Positions 43,723-52,161 are shown, numbered from the stretch's first letter. The stretch is DNA of 64,000 nt from Actinomycetospora succinea (GCF_004363095.1 NZ_SNYO01000007.1:186001-250000); one strand, 5' to 3'. Program-made: numbers and translations. The notes: generated by a model not told the origin, from the sequence alone.

Positions 43723-44583
43723 CTACAGCCGCTTGAGGGGCGGCGGCGCGACGCCGTCGTCACCCGAGAGCGATGCCTGCGCGGGCGAGCGGGCCAGCAC
43801 GACGACCCCGCCCAGCGCGAGCACCAGCCCCGCCACGAACCACGGGATCCCGCCCGGGCGCACGCCGTCGCCCAGCGCGATGAGCCCGACGAACCCGGGC
43901 GCGAGGGTCTCCGTGACGGCGAGCACCGCCACCACCGGCCCGACCGAGCCCCGCCCGAGCGCCACCGTGTACAGCGCGAGCCCGAGGGCGGCGAAGCCGA
44001 GCAACGCCCACACCACCGGGTCGGTCGCCGCCATCCGGGCCATCTCGCCCAGCGACCCCTCCAGGTCCACCATGCGCACCGCCACCGCCGTGCCGCCGAA
44101 CGCCAGCCCCGCGAGGAACGACACGAGCATGGCCCGCCTGCTGCGGAACGCCACCGGCACCGACACCACGAGCAGCACCCCGAACGTGACGAGCAGCGCC
44201 ACCACCGCGCCCGTGGACGGGGTCAGCAGCGCGTCCTCGACGCTCGCGCTCGCCACGATCAGCGCCAGCCCCACGGCGTTGGCGGCGGCCGCGGCGAGGT
44301 CGATGCGGCGCAGCGGCGTGTCGAACACCCAGTGCGACGCCACCACCGTGATCGCGACCTGCCCGGCCACGATCGCCTGCACCGCGACGATCGGCATGTA
44401 CCGCAGCGCGAGCACGGTGAGCACCCAGCCGCCGATGTCGAGCGCGAGCCCGGTGAGGTACATGGGGTGCAGCACGACGGTCGCCGCCCGCGAGGCGCGC
44501 CGGGCGGCACTCGCCTCCAGCAGCGCGGCACCGGCGTTGGCGCCCGCCGCGGCGAGCGCGGCGAGCAGCCCCAGGAGGAGCAC
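43723..44583 (-). CDS. DMT-superfamily (EamA-like) transporter
   Basis: The 286-residue membrane protein has nine to ten hydrophobic segments, such as VLLLGLLAALAAAGANAGAA and PVVWALLGFAALGLALYTVA, and the typical VAVLAVTETLAPGFVGLIAL near the end. It resembles the DMT exporter group related to magnesium-transporter-NIPA/EamA proteins in actinobacteria. The GTG at 44583 with GGAGG upstream removes a spurious N-terminal extension. The substrate is unknown. It is divergent from the PAP2 gene. Confidence 0.82.
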   Translation of the reverse strand: MLLLGLLAALAAAGANAGAALLEASAARRASRAATVVLHPMYLTGLALDIGGWVLTVLALRYMPIVAVQAIVAGQVAITVVASHWVFDTPLRRIDLAAAAANAVGLALIVASASVEDALLTPSTGAVVALLVTFGVLLVVSVPVAFRSRRAMLVSFLAGLAFGGTAVAVRMVDLEGSLGEMARMAATDPVVWALLGFAALGLALYTVALGRGSVGPVVAVLAVTETLAPGFVGLIALGDGVRPGGIPWFVAGLVLALGGVVVLARSPAQASLSGDDGVAPPPLKRL

Positions 44584-44642
44584 GCCTCCAGTCTGCCTTG
44601 GATGATCTCGGACGCCGACCCACCACACCGCAGGAGGAATCC

Positions 44643-45455
44643 GTGGCCCTCGACGCCACCGCCGTGACGCTGCTGGCCCTCGGCGTGCTGATCGGCCTCG
44701 CGGTGCTCGCCGATCGCGTGGCGGGCGGCGCGCTGGCGAGCGTGCCGGGCGCGCTGCGCGACACCGGGATCGTCGCGGTGCTCGTCCTCGCCGCCGGCGT
44801 GGTGTTCACCCTGGTCGCCACCGACGAGGCCCTCGAGGACGCGGACGCGCCGGTGCTCGGGTGGGTCCTCGGCGTCCGCACCCCGGGGCTGACCAGCGCC
44901 GCCGAGGGCATCTCGCTGATCGGCGGCACGGTCGGGACGGGCGGGCTCGCGGTGGTGTCGGCGGTGGTGCTGTTCGCGCGCGGGCACCGGCGCACCGCGC
45001 TGATCTGGGTGCTCGGCGTGCTGGCGGGGGCGCTCGCGATCCGGCTGGTCAAGGTGGCCGTCGAGCGCCCGCGCCCGCCGGTGGCGCTGCGGCTCGCCGA
45101 GGAGACGACCGCGTCGCTGCCCTCGGGCCACGCGCTGATGGCGGCGCTGGGGCTGACGCTCACCGCGGCCGCGGTGGTCGCGCTGACCGTCGGGACGCCC
45201 CGTGCCCGCCTCGTGCGCCGCGTCGTGGTCGTGCTCGCGGTCCTCGGCGCCCTGCTCGTCGGCGCGAGCCGCGTCTACCTCGGCGTGCACTGGACCACCG
45301 ACGTCCTCGCCGGCTGGTTCCTCGGCGCCGCGCTGGCCACCACGTGCATCACGCTGGCCCGCGTCCTGGACGCCCGCGCGCGTCTCGGCGACGCCCCCGA
45401 CCCCGTTCCGGGGTTGCCGGCGGATCGTCCGGACACCTCTCATCCTGTGGAGTGA
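44643..45455 (+). CDS. PAP2-family membrane phosphatase
   Basis: A 270-residue integral membrane phosphatase with the three PAP2 motifs: KVAVERPRPP, the PSGH sequence in SLPSGHALMAALG and SRVYLGVHWTTDVLAGW, which carries the catalytic His. It may dephosphorylate a lipid such as undecaprenyl diphosphate or phosphatidic acid. The C-terminal tail is soluble and Pro/Asp-rich. GTG at 44643 has AGGAGGAA upstream. Confidence 0.92.
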   Translation: MALDATAVTLLALGVLIGLAVLADRVAGGALASVPGALRDTGIVAVLVLAAGVVFTLVATDEALEDADAPVLGWVLGVRTPGLTSAAEGISLIGGTVGTGGLAVVSAVVLFARGHRRTALIWVLGVLAGALAIRLVKVAVERPRPPVALRLAEETTASLPSGHALMAALGLTLTAAAVVALTVGTPRARLVRRVVVVLAVLGALLVGASRVYLGVHWTTDVLAGWFLGAALATTCITLARVLDARARLGDAPDPVPGLPADRPDTSHPVE

Positions 45456-45503
45456 CCGTCTTTCGGGTGGTCAGTGCGATGTCGAATACAGAACGACGCC
45501 CGA

Positions 45504-45533
45504 TTGCTCCGTCCGAGATGATCTGCCTACGCT
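45504..45533 (+). promoter_or_regulatory. Candidate promoter before the FAD-dependent gene
   Basis: TTGCTC (45504-45509) and TACGCT (45528-45533) are 18 bases apart, 32 bases before the GTG start. The region 45456-45565 is otherwise free of features. Confidence 0.45.
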
Positions 45534-45565
45534 TGTCTCGTCCGCCCGGGTGAACGAGGTGAGCC

Positions 45566-46828
45566 GTGGTTGCCGTACCGCTGCTCGTGCTGGGTGCCCG
45601 GTTCGCCGGGCTCACCACGGCGCTCTTCCTCGCCCACCAGGGCTTCCCCGTGCACGTCGTCGACCGCGACCGTCCCGGTGACGTCGACCGGGGCCTGGCG
45701 GTCCTCACGCCGTCGGCGCTGCGCGAGCTGGCCGCGCTCGGGCTCGCCGACCCCCTGGCCGCGCAGGCGTGGGAGCCGCGCCGTCTCGCGCACGCCGACG
45801 CCGACAGCGGCGCGGTCCTGCGGGTCGCCGAGCTCGGCCCCGTCGTGCGTGCCCGGTTCGGCCGGCCGTACCTGCTCGTCCCGCACGCCGTGCTGCGCGC
45901 CTGCCTGGTGACGGCGTGCGAGGCCGACGAGATGGTCACCGTCACCTACGGCCGCAGCGCCACCGCGGTGGAGGACCTCGGCGACGCGGTGCTGGTCACC
46001 GACGACGAGGGCGACCGGTACCGGGCGGAGGCCGTCATCGGCGCCGACGGCCCGGGCAGCCGCGTGCGGGCGCACCTCGGCGGCGGCCACGCGATCTCCA
46101 GCCCCTACCTCGTGCACCGCGGGCCCGGCCCGGCGCCGCCCGACGACTGCCTGCGGCTCTGGTCGTCGCCGACGCTGCACGTCACCCAGTCCGCGGTCGT
46201 CGGCGGCGAGGGGGAGGTGTCGATGACCGTGCGCGTCGACGCCCTCGAGGACATGCACCGCGACGGGGTCGCGGCCGTCGTCGGTCGCCTGCTGGCCGGC
46301 AGCGCGCCCGAGGTCCGCGCCGCGGTCGGCGACGTCGTCGTGCGGGCACCGTCGCGCGTGCACCGCCACCACGCCCCGCTCGAGCGCGGTGCCCGCCACC
46401 GGCTGACCGTCGTCGGCGGGGCCGCACAGCCGATGCTGCCGCACACCGCGCAGGCCGTGGCGCTCGAGATCCTCGACGCCGCGACGCTCGGGCGCGCCTT
46501 CGACCACGCCGACGGGCGGATCGTGCCCGCCCTCGAGGAGTACGCCTACGTCCGCGCGCAGCCGCGCGCCGCCGTGGCCCGCCGCGCCCACGACTTCGCC
46601 AGCCTCTGCCACGCCGACGGGCTCGTGCGCCGTATGCGCGACCGGCTCTGGCGCACCACGTCCGTCGACGCCACCGCGGCCATCGTCGACGCGGGGCGGG
46701 GCGGCCCGTCCCCGGGCGGCCCGCCGGGGGCGTCCGGCGACGGACACCGGCCCGGCCTCGTCGTCGACCCGGCCGCCCGGCAGCACCAGGACGCGCCCCG
46801 GGGCCCGCACGGGCCGATCGCGGGCTGA
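45566..46828 (+). CDS. FAD-dependent monooxygenase-like protein with degenerate motifs
   Basis: The 420-residue protein has the p-hydroxybenzoate-hydroxylase fold: an N-terminal dinucleotide site LVLGARFAGLTTALFLAHQG with acidic end VVDRD, the DG motif VIGADGPGSRVRAHLGG, and the second FAD site at VVGGAAQPMLPHTAQAVALE. In active enzymes the latter normally reads GDAAHxxxP; here the Asp is Gly and the His is Gln. FAD binding may therefore be weak or altered. The C-terminal about 60 residues are Pro/Gly-rich and disordered. The substrate is unknown. Confidence 0.8.
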   Translation: MVAVPLLVLGARFAGLTTALFLAHQGFPVHVVDRDRPGDVDRGLAVLTPSALRELAALGLADPLAAQAWEPRRLAHADADSGAVLRVAELGPVVRARFGRPYLLVPHAVLRACLVTACEADEMVTVTYGRSATAVEDLGDAVLVTDDEGDRYRAEAVIGADGPGSRVRAHLGGGHAISSPYLVHRGPGPAPPDDCLRLWSSPTLHVTQSAVVGGEGEVSMTVRVDALEDMHRDGVAAVVGRLLAGSAPEVRAAVGDVVVRAPSRVHRHHAPLERGARHRLTVVGGAAQPMLPHTAQAVALEILDAATLGRAFDHADGRIVPALEEYAYVRAQPRAAVARRAHDFASLCHADGLVRRMRDRLWRTTSVDATAAIVDAGRGGPSPGGPPGASGDGHRPGLVVDPAARQHQDAPRGPHGPIAG

Positions 46829-46862
46829 CGGCCCGCGCCGTCGGCGGGCAGGATTCCCGCCC

Positions 46863-47735
46863 GTGACCGATGCTCCCGCCCTCACCCCGGACACCGTCGT
46901 CGCCAACGGGGTGCGGATCCACCTCCGCCACGGCGGCTCCGGCCCGCCGGTCGTGCTGCTGCACGGGTGGCCGCAGACCGGGCACTGCTGGCGCCACGTC
47001 GCCGGCCAGCTGGCGGCCGACCACACCGTGATCGTCCCGGACCTGCGCGGCTACGGGGCCAGCGACAAGCCCACCGGCGGCATGGACAAGCGCACGATGG
47101 CCGCCGACATGTCCGCGCTGGTCCGGGCCCTCGGCCACGAGCGTATCGCCGTGGTCGGGCACGACCGCGGCGGCCGCGTCGCCCACCGCTGGGCCCTCGA
47201 CCGGCCCGAGGAGGTCACGCGGGTCGCCGTCCTCGACATCGCGCCGACCCGGGCCACCTGGCAGCGCTTCGACGCCGCGCTCGGCGCGAAGTACTGGCAC
47301 TGGCTCTTCCACCTCCAGCCCGACCTGCCCGAGCGGCTCGCCGGCGCCGACGTCGAGGGCTACCTGCGCTACTTCCTCGAGAAGTGGACCTTCGCCCGCG
47401 AGGGCCTCGAGCCGGCGGCGATCGCGGAGTACGTCCGCGCCTTCTCCCAGCCCGGCGCGCTGCGGTGCGGGTTCGACGACTACCGCGCCGACCCCGTCGA
47501 CGCCGAGCACGACGAGGCCGACGTCGTAGCCGGGCGCCGCGTGACCGTCCCGCTGCTCGCGCTGTGGGGCGCCGAGGGCGTCATGGGCCAGACGCTGCCG
47601 ATGCTGGAGCTGTGGCGCGAGTACGCCGACGACGTGCGCGGCCGCGCGATCGAGCGGTGCGCGCACTTCGTGCCCGAGGAGCGTCCCGAGGAGGTCGTCG
47701 AGGAGTTGCGGACCTTCCTCGCGGAGGCAGACTGA
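46863..47735 (+). CDS. Alpha/beta hydrolase, fluoroacetate-dehalogenase-like
   Basis: The 290-residue hydrolase has the oxyanion motif LLHGWPQTGHCW, PDLRGYGASDKP, the nucleophile Asp101 in VVGHDRGGRVAHRWALDRP, and the catalytic His in CAHFVPEERPEE. Asp101 followed by RGGR, and the YWHWLF segment (His146/Trp147), match the residues that bind carboxylate and fluoride in fluoroacetate dehalogenases. Epoxide hydrolase-like activity is the alternative. GTG at 46863 is the start. The next gene follows after five bases. Confidence 0.85.
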   Translation: MTDAPALTPDTVVANGVRIHLRHGGSGPPVVLLHGWPQTGHCWRHVAGQLAADHTVIVPDLRGYGASDKPTGGMDKRTMAADMSALVRALGHERIAVVGHDRGGRVAHRWALDRPEEVTRVAVLDIAPTRATWQRFDAALGAKYWHWLFHLQPDLPERLAGADVEGYLRYFLEKWTFAREGLEPAAIAEYVRAFSQPGALRCGFDDYRADPVDAEHDEADVVAGRRVTVPLLALWGAEGVMGQTLPMLELWREYADDVRGRAIERCAHFVPEERPEEVVEELRTFLAEAD

Positions 47736-47740
47736 CGGGA

Positions 47741-48985
47741 GTGAGCAGCCCCCTGAAGGTCGAGACCGATTCCGAGGAGCTGGGCTTCGACCCGGCGCGC
47801 CTGACCCGCATCGACGACCACTTCGCCCGCTACGTCGACGACGGCCGCCTCGCCGGGTGGCACATCGTCGTCGCCCGCGACGGGAAGGTCGTGCACTCGT
47901 CGACCGCCGGGCAGCGGGACGTCGAGGCCGGCCTCCCGGTCACCGACGACACGCGCTGGCGCATCTACTCGATGTCCAAGCCGATCACCTCGGTCGCGGC
48001 GCTGATGCTCTGGGAGCGGGGTGCCTTCGAGCTCACCGACCCGATCAGCCGGTGGCTGCCCGAGTTCGCCGAGCCGAAGGTCTACGTCAAGGGCTCGTCG
48101 GGCAAGCCGCTGCTCGAGGCGGCCACGGAGCCCATCCGCGTCTGGCACCTGCTGACCCACACCGCCGGGCTGACCTACGGCTTCCACCACGCCCACCCCG
48201 TCGACGAGCTCTACCGCGCGGCCGGCTTCGAGTGGTCCGTGCCCGCCGGGCTCGACCTCGCGGGCTGCGTCGAGGCGTGGGCCCGGATGCCGCTGGTCTT
48301 CCAGCCGGGCTCGGAGTGGAACTACAGCCACGCCACCGACGTGCTCGGGCGGCTGATCGAGGTCGTGTCGGGCCAGGCGCTCGACGCGTTCCTCGACGAG
48401 CACGTGCTGGGCCCGCTCGGGATGACCGCCACCGGCTTCGTCGTCGACGACCCCGACCAGCTGGCCGCCCTGTACGTCCAGAACCCCGCCACGGGCCGCG
48501 CCCTGCTCGCCGAGACGGCCGGGATGGGGGCGATGGCCCGCGAGGTCCTGGAGCCCACCTGGCTCGGCGGCGGGGGCGGGCTGGTGTCGACGGCCGCGGA
48601 CTACCACCGCTTCACGCAGATGCTGCTCGGTCGCGGCGAGGTCGACGGTGTCCGCCTGCTCGGCAGCCGTACCGTCGACTACATGGGCCGCAACCACCTG
48701 CCCGGCGGCCTCGACCTCGAGCAGGTCGGCCGGCCGCTGTTCGCCGAAATGCCGTTCGACGGCGTCGGGTTCGGTCTCGGCGTCGCCGTGGTGACCGACC
48801 CCGTCCGGTACCGCACGCCCGCCAGCGTCGGCGAGATGTCGTGGGGCGGGGCGGCGAGCACCGCGTTCTGGGTCGACCCCGCCGAGCGGATCACGGCCAT
48901 GTTCATGACGCAGCTGCTCCCGTCGAGCGCCCACCCGATCCGCACCCAGCTGCGCGGGCTCGTCTACCAGGCCCTCGTCGACTGA
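47741..48985 (+). CDS. Family VIII esterase/beta-lactamase-like serine hydrolase
   Basis: The 414-residue protein has the beta-lactamase/transpeptidase fold with the nucleophile motif SMSK (Ser77, Lys80), the tyrosine motif NYSHATDVLG near residue 190 and WGGAASTAFWVDP late in the chain in place of KTG. These features point to EstB/LAAP-like family VIII carboxylesterases rather than a true beta-lactamase. No signal peptide is seen, so it is cytoplasmic. It is probably co-transcribed with the dehalogenase-like gene. Confidence 0.9.
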   Translation: MSSPLKVETDSEELGFDPARLTRIDDHFARYVDDGRLAGWHIVVARDGKVVHSSTAGQRDVEAGLPVTDDTRWRIYSMSKPITSVAALMLWERGAFELTDPISRWLPEFAEPKVYVKGSSGKPLLEAATEPIRVWHLLTHTAGLTYGFHHAHPVDELYRAAGFEWSVPAGLDLAGCVEAWARMPLVFQPGSEWNYSHATDVLGRLIEVVSGQALDAFLDEHVLGPLGMTATGFVVDDPDQLAALYVQNPATGRALLAETAGMGAMAREVLEPTWLGGGGGLVSTAADYHRFTQMLLGRGEVDGVRLLGSRTVDYMGRNHLPGGLDLEQVGRPLFAEMPFDGVGFGLGVAVVTDPVRYRTPASVGEMSWGGAASTAFWVDPAERITAMFMTQLLPSSAHPIRTQLRGLVYQALVD

Positions 48986-49286
48986 GCCGTTCGCTCCGTG
49001 TCCGGCCTACCGGATGCGGGGCGCCCGGGGCGGGGCCGAGCGACCGTCCCGGGCGATCATCGTCGCGCTCCGTGACCGTTTCGCGACGAAGCGGGCGGTC
49101 CGAATCCGGTGCCACCGTCACTCGGGAAGGGGGCTGCATCGTCGCGATCGTGTGGGTAGCGTCGCCTCGACTCGGACGAGGGACGGCCGCGGGCACTGAC
49201 CGTGACCGCGGGTGTCCCCGTGCCGGGTGATCCCGCCGCGGGTGATGCAGCAGCGGGTCGGGACCAGGCGGCCACCGGGAGCCAGC
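48986..49286. other. 301-base stretch without a supported gene
   Basis: An 8-bp inverted repeat, CGCCCGGG (49022-49029) with CCCGGGCG (49048-49055), lies soon after the esterase stop and may weakly end its transcript. CGGGTGATCC/CGGGTGATGC direct repeats occur near 49225-49255. No conserved reading frame is visible. Confidence 0.5.
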
Positions 49287-49532
49287 ATGAATGCGACGTC
49301 AGGACCGCGGCGACGACCGAACGGACCCCATCCGGAGCGGACGCCGGCCGAGGAGCCGTCGGTCCCCGCGCAGCGCACGGCGGCGGATGTCTACGGGGTC
49401 AGCGACGAGCAGGTGCACCGCGCGCGCATCGCCGTGGCCCGCAACTCGCTCGACTCCGACGACTGCCGCGAGCTGCTCGACATGCTCGGCCTCATCGGCG
49501 AGGGGGGCGACCCGCCACCCGTGCGGCGCTGA
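49287..49532 (+). CDS. Small hypothetical protein
   Basis: An 81-residue protein with a basic, Pro-rich N-terminal third and an acidic helical C-terminal part (ADVYGVSDEQVHRARIAVAR, then NSLDSDDCRELLDMLGL). The C-terminal part looks like a folded small actinobacterial domain, which makes it more credible than a chance frame. ATG at 49287 follows GGGAG. The function is unknown. It may be carried on the same transcript as the regulator that follows 92 bases later. Confidence 0.6.
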   Translation: MNATSGPRRRPNGPHPERTPAEEPSVPAQRTAADVYGVSDEQVHRARIAVARNSLDSDDCRELLDMLGLIGEGGDPPPVRR

Positions 49533-49624
49533 GCGCACCGCCCGTCCCGTTCGATCGTCCGCTGCTGGACGAGTTCGGTGTGGGTGCGGGTGGGTGAAAG
49601 GCGGTCCGGCTAGCGTGGCCGCCG

Positions 49625-50362
49625 ATGTCCGACACCGTGGATCCGCCGCGCCTGCCTGCCGAGGCCCGCGCTGATCCCCCGCGCCAGGCGCGGGCCGTGG
49701 CGACCCGCGGCGCGATCCTCGCCGCGGCGGCGGAGGAGTTCGCCGCGCGCTCGTACCACGAGGCGTCGCTGTCGCGGATCCTCGAGCGCAGCAAGGTCAC
49801 CAAGGGCGCGCTGTACTTCCACTTCGTCTCCAAGGAGAGCATCGCGCTCGCCGTGGTCGACGAGATGGAGCGGCTGTGCCGCGGCATGGTCGAGCGCTGC
49901 GCCGCGCTCGGTCTCGACCCCCTGCGGACCGCGGCCCAGGTCGCCCGCGAGATGCAGGACGCCCTCGCCGGACCGGAGGTGCGAGCGGGCCAGCGTCTGT
50001 GCGGGGAGGGGCTCGCCGGCCCCAGCCGCCCGGGCTGGCCCTTCGCCTTCTGGCAGGAGGTCTTCACCGACCTCTTCGTCCGCGCCGGCACCGCGGGCCT
50101 TCTGGTCCCGGCCGTCGACGCGCGGGCGTTCGCGCGGACGATCGTCGACGTCTCCGCGGGCGCGTTCATCGCGTCGTTGGCGATCAGCGAGCTCACCGAC
50201 CTCGCCCAGCGCGTCTGCGAGAACTGGGAGCTGCTGCTCGGCGCCGCGGCGGACCCCGCCTGGCTGGACGCGTGGCGCGCCGACGGCGGCATGGCCGCGG
50301 TGCTCGGCCCGCACCTGGGGCCGATGCCGATCGACGGCGGGGGGTGGGTGCCGGAGCGCTGA
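49625..50362 (+). CDS. TetR regulator, gamma-butyrolactone-receptor (ScbR/ArpA)-like
   Basis: The 245-residue TetR protein has AVATRGAILAAAAEEFAARS, and the recognition segment KVTKGALYFHFVSKESIALA is characteristic of the A-factor/gamma-butyrolactone receptor group. The ligand domain contains GPSRPGWPFAFWQEVFTDLF. Such receptors control secondary metabolism or morphology in streptomycetes. No lactone synthase gene is in the window, so its signal and targets are unknown. ATG at 49625 is the start. Confidence 0.88.
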   Translation: MSDTVDPPRLPAEARADPPRQARAVATRGAILAAAAEEFAARSYHEASLSRILERSKVTKGALYFHFVSKESIALAVVDEMERLCRGMVERCAALGLDPLRTAAQVAREMQDALAGPEVRAGQRLCGEGLAGPSRPGWPFAFWQEVFTDLFVRAGTAGLLVPAVDARAFARTIVDVSAGAFIASLAISELTDLAQRVCENWELLLGAAADPAWLDAWRADGGMAAVLGPHLGPMPIDGGGWVPER

Positions 50363-50436
50363 CTCCGGTCACCTATGCTTGGCCCGCTCCCAACGGGTAC
50401 GCCGTTGGCGGGTAAGGTCCTCAGCCAGAGGGTCGC

Positions 50437-50509
50437 GCCCCCATCGTTCAGCGGCCTAGGACTCCGCCCTTTCAAGGCGGCAACGCGGGTTCGAATCCCG
50501 TTGGGGGTA
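50437..50509 (+). tRNA. tRNA-Glu (anticodon TTC)
   Basis: A full cloverleaf can be drawn. The acceptor GCCCCCA pairs with TGGGGGT and the discriminator is A. The anticodon stem CCGCC/GGCGG encloses CTTTCAA (TTC), and the T arm is GCGGG TTCGAAT CCCGT. CCA is not encoded. It is the first of three closely spaced tRNA genes. Confidence 0.96.
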
Positions 50510-50530
50510 CGGTAGGACAAGCACGATCAA

Positions 50531-50604
50531 GGCCCAGTGGCGCAGTTGGTTAGCGCGTCGCCCTGTCACGGCGAAGGTCGCGGGTTCGAGTCCCGTCTGG
50601 GTCG
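50531..50604 (+). tRNA. tRNA-Asp (anticodon GTC)
   Basis: The acceptor GGCCCAG pairs with CTGGGTC and the discriminator is G. The anticodon stem TCGCC/GGCGA encloses CTGTCAC (GTC), and the T arm is GCGGG TTCGAGT CCCGT. It lies 21 bases after tRNA-Glu and 32 bases before tRNA-Phe. Confidence 0.96.
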
Positions 50605-50636
50605 CTCCACCGGTCGAGGGTCTCCCTCGGCCTCTC

Positions 50637-50710
50637 GGCCAGGTAGCTCAGTCGGTACGAGCGATCGCCTGAAAAGCGATAGGTCGGCGGTTCGACCCCG
50701 CCCCTGGCCA
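50637..50710 (+). tRNA. tRNA-Phe (anticodon GAA)
   Basis: The acceptor GGCCAGG pairs with CCTGGCC and the discriminator is A. The anticodon stem ATCGC/GCGAT encloses CTGAAAA (GAA), and the T arm is GGCGG TTCGACC CCGCC. It is the last gene of the tRNA cluster and is followed by a hairpin. Confidence 0.96.
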
Positions 50711-50714
50711 CACC

Positions 50715-50743
50715 GGCCCACCAGCGGAAACGCTCGGTGGGCC
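50715..50743 (+). terminator. Terminator of the tRNA cluster
   Basis: GGCCCACC-AGCG and CGCT-CGGTGGGCC form a stem of about 12 bp with one bulge around a GAAA tetraloop, five bases after tRNA-Phe. It is followed by TTCGTCG rather than a U-run. Confidence 0.8.
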
Positions 50744-50899
50744 TTCGTCGTCGTGCCGTACGCCGACTCGGCGTAGCGCGCTCCGCCGGGAAGACGATGG
50801 ACAGTTCGTGCCCGGACAGGTACTCCTGGTAGCAGCTTCCCGGTGGTCGACCCCCACGGCCGCGGCGGAGGTCTCGACGAGGGCTTCCGAGGAGCAGCC

Positions 50900-51118
50900 A
50901 TGATGCTGCCGGCCGAGAACGAACGATCGATGTGTCCCGCCGACGTCTACCGCGCCGAGGGCGTGGTGGCCGAGCGGCTCGGCGTGGACATCGAGAGCGC
51001 CGCGGAGATGCTCCGCCACGAGGCGGCGACCCGCGAGATCACGATGGTGGAGATCGCTCGCGAGGTGCTCACCGGGGACTGGTCGCACCACGTCCTGGAC
51101 CCCTGGGGCAGTTGCTAG
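50900..51118 (+). CDS. Small ANTAR-like domain protein
   Basis: The 72-residue protein consists almost entirely of an ANTAR-like three-helix unit: YRAEGVVAERLGVDIESAAE, MLRHEAATREITMVEIAREV. Compare the AxGxLxxRxGxxxxxAfxxLRxxAxxxxxxlxdVAxxv pattern of RNA-binding antiterminators. No receiver or PAS/GAF sensor precedes it. ATG at 50900 follows GAGGAG. If functional it could bind two-hexaloop RNA hairpins. The match is by eye. Confidence 0.7.
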   Translation: MMLPAENERSMCPADVYRAEGVVAERLGVDIESAAEMLRHEAATREITMVEIAREVLTGDWSHHVLDPWGSC

Positions 51119-51208
51119 GTCGCTGCTCGCATCGGGTGACGAGCGGCTCCGGACGTCGGGACCGCTGTCACACTCGGTCGCCCCGAGCTGCGACGACGGG
51201 AGCGTCCG

Positions 51209-51571
51209 ATGGCGATGATGGTGCTGACCAGGCTCATCCCACCCGAGAAGTACGAGGAGTGGCGGGCCACGCTCGCGGCCTTCGGAGGACCGCGCCGCGA
51301 GGAGTACACGGCGGCGAGGACGCGCCAGGGGGTGACGCGCCAGGGGGTCTTCGTCGAGCACACCTCGGACGGCCCGATGGAGATCATGGTGATGGAGGCC
51401 GACGACCCGGGTCGGGCACTCGAGATGATCGCCACCTCCGAGGAGCCGTTCGACGTCGAGTTCCGCGCGTACCTCCTGAACACCCTCGGGCTCGACCTCT
51501 CGCAGCCGCCGGCGGGGCCACCGCCCGAGCAGGTGCTCGACTGGACCGCGCCGGCCCGCAGCCACGCCTAG
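51209..51571 (+). CDS. Hypothetical protein
   Basis: A 120-residue protein beginning MVLTRLIPPEKYEEWRATLA, with EYTAARTRQGVTRQGVFVEH, MEIMVMEADDPGRALEMIAT and FRAYLLNTLGLDL. The compact alpha/beta pattern resembles small dimeric alpha-beta-barrel proteins, but I do not recognise the family. A 15-bp direct repeat (51320-51334 and 51335-51349, 14 of 15 identical) encodes TRQGV twice. ATG at 51209 or 51215 may be the start. Confidence 0.7.
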   Translation: MAMMVLTRLIPPEKYEEWRATLAAFGGPRREEYTAARTRQGVTRQGVFVEHTSDGPMEIMVMEADDPGRALEMIATSEEPFDVEFRAYLLNTLGLDLSQPPAGPPPEQVLDWTAPARSHA

Positions 51572-51594
51572 GGACCGCTGGCACGATCCCGGTC

Positions 51595-52161
51595 GTGCTC
51601 GTCGGCGTTCCTCCACAGGCGACCCACACCGCCGTCCTCGTGCTGGTCCCGGAGGCCGAGCCGGTGGTCGGCGCGCTGCGGGACCGGCTGGACCCGTCGG
51701 CCCCGCAGGGCGTGCCCGCGCACGTGACGGTGCTCTTCCCGTTCGTGCCGGCGCAGGCCGTCGACGCCGCGACCGTCGACCGGCTGCGTCGGGCCGTCGC
51801 CGGTGTCGGGCGCTTCGACGCCACCTTCGACGCCGTGCGCTGGTTCGGCGAGGACTACGTGTGGCTCGCCCCGTCGCCGGCGGCGCCGTTCGCCGAGCTG
51901 ACCGAGCGCGTCCACCGCGCCTTCCCCGACCACCCGCCCTACGAGGGCGAGCACGAGCCCGTGCCGCACCTGACCGTCGGCTACCGGCGGCACTCGTCGC
52001 TCGAGGCCCTGCAGCGCGCGGCCGACGATCTCGCCCCGCGACTGCCGATCACCGCGGGGATCGACCGGGTGCACCTGCTCGCCGGCTCGTTCGAGGGGGA
52101 CTGGCGGGTGGTCGCCGAGGCGCCGCTGGACCGACGGCCGGGGACCGGTCATCGCCGGTGA
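51595..52161 (+). CDS. 2H phosphoesterase (2'-5' RNA ligase-like)
   Basis: The 188-residue protein has both HxT motifs of the 2H superfamily: AHVTVLFPF near residue 43 and PHLTVGYRR near 128. These provide the two catalytic histidines acting on cyclic phosphates or 2'-5' bonds. The spacing of about 85 residues is normal. The GTG at 51595 is chosen because it just precedes the first strand. The true substrate in bacteria is generally unknown. Confidence 0.88.
   Translation: MLVGVPPQATHTAVLVLVPEAEPVVGALRDRLDPSAPQGVPAHVTVLFPFVPAQAVDAATVDRLRRAVAGVGRFDATFDAVRWFGEDYVWLAPSPAAPFAELTERVHRAFPDHPPYEGEHEPVPHLTVGYRRHSSLEALQRAADDLAPRLPITAGIDRVHLLAGSFEGDWRVVAEAPLDRRPGTGHRR

Noticed and set aside
47741-48985. 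Antibiotic-resistance beta-lactamase
   Set aside because: It has SxxK and a YSH motif but WGG instead of KTG, and no signal peptide. This fits a family VIII esterase.
50384-50415. Terminator hairpin between the ScbR-like gene and tRNA-Glu
   Set aside because: CCCGC...CCAACGG can pair with CCGTTGGCGGG, but only with a bulge in an area that may also hold the tRNA promoter. The evidence is too weak for a separate entry.
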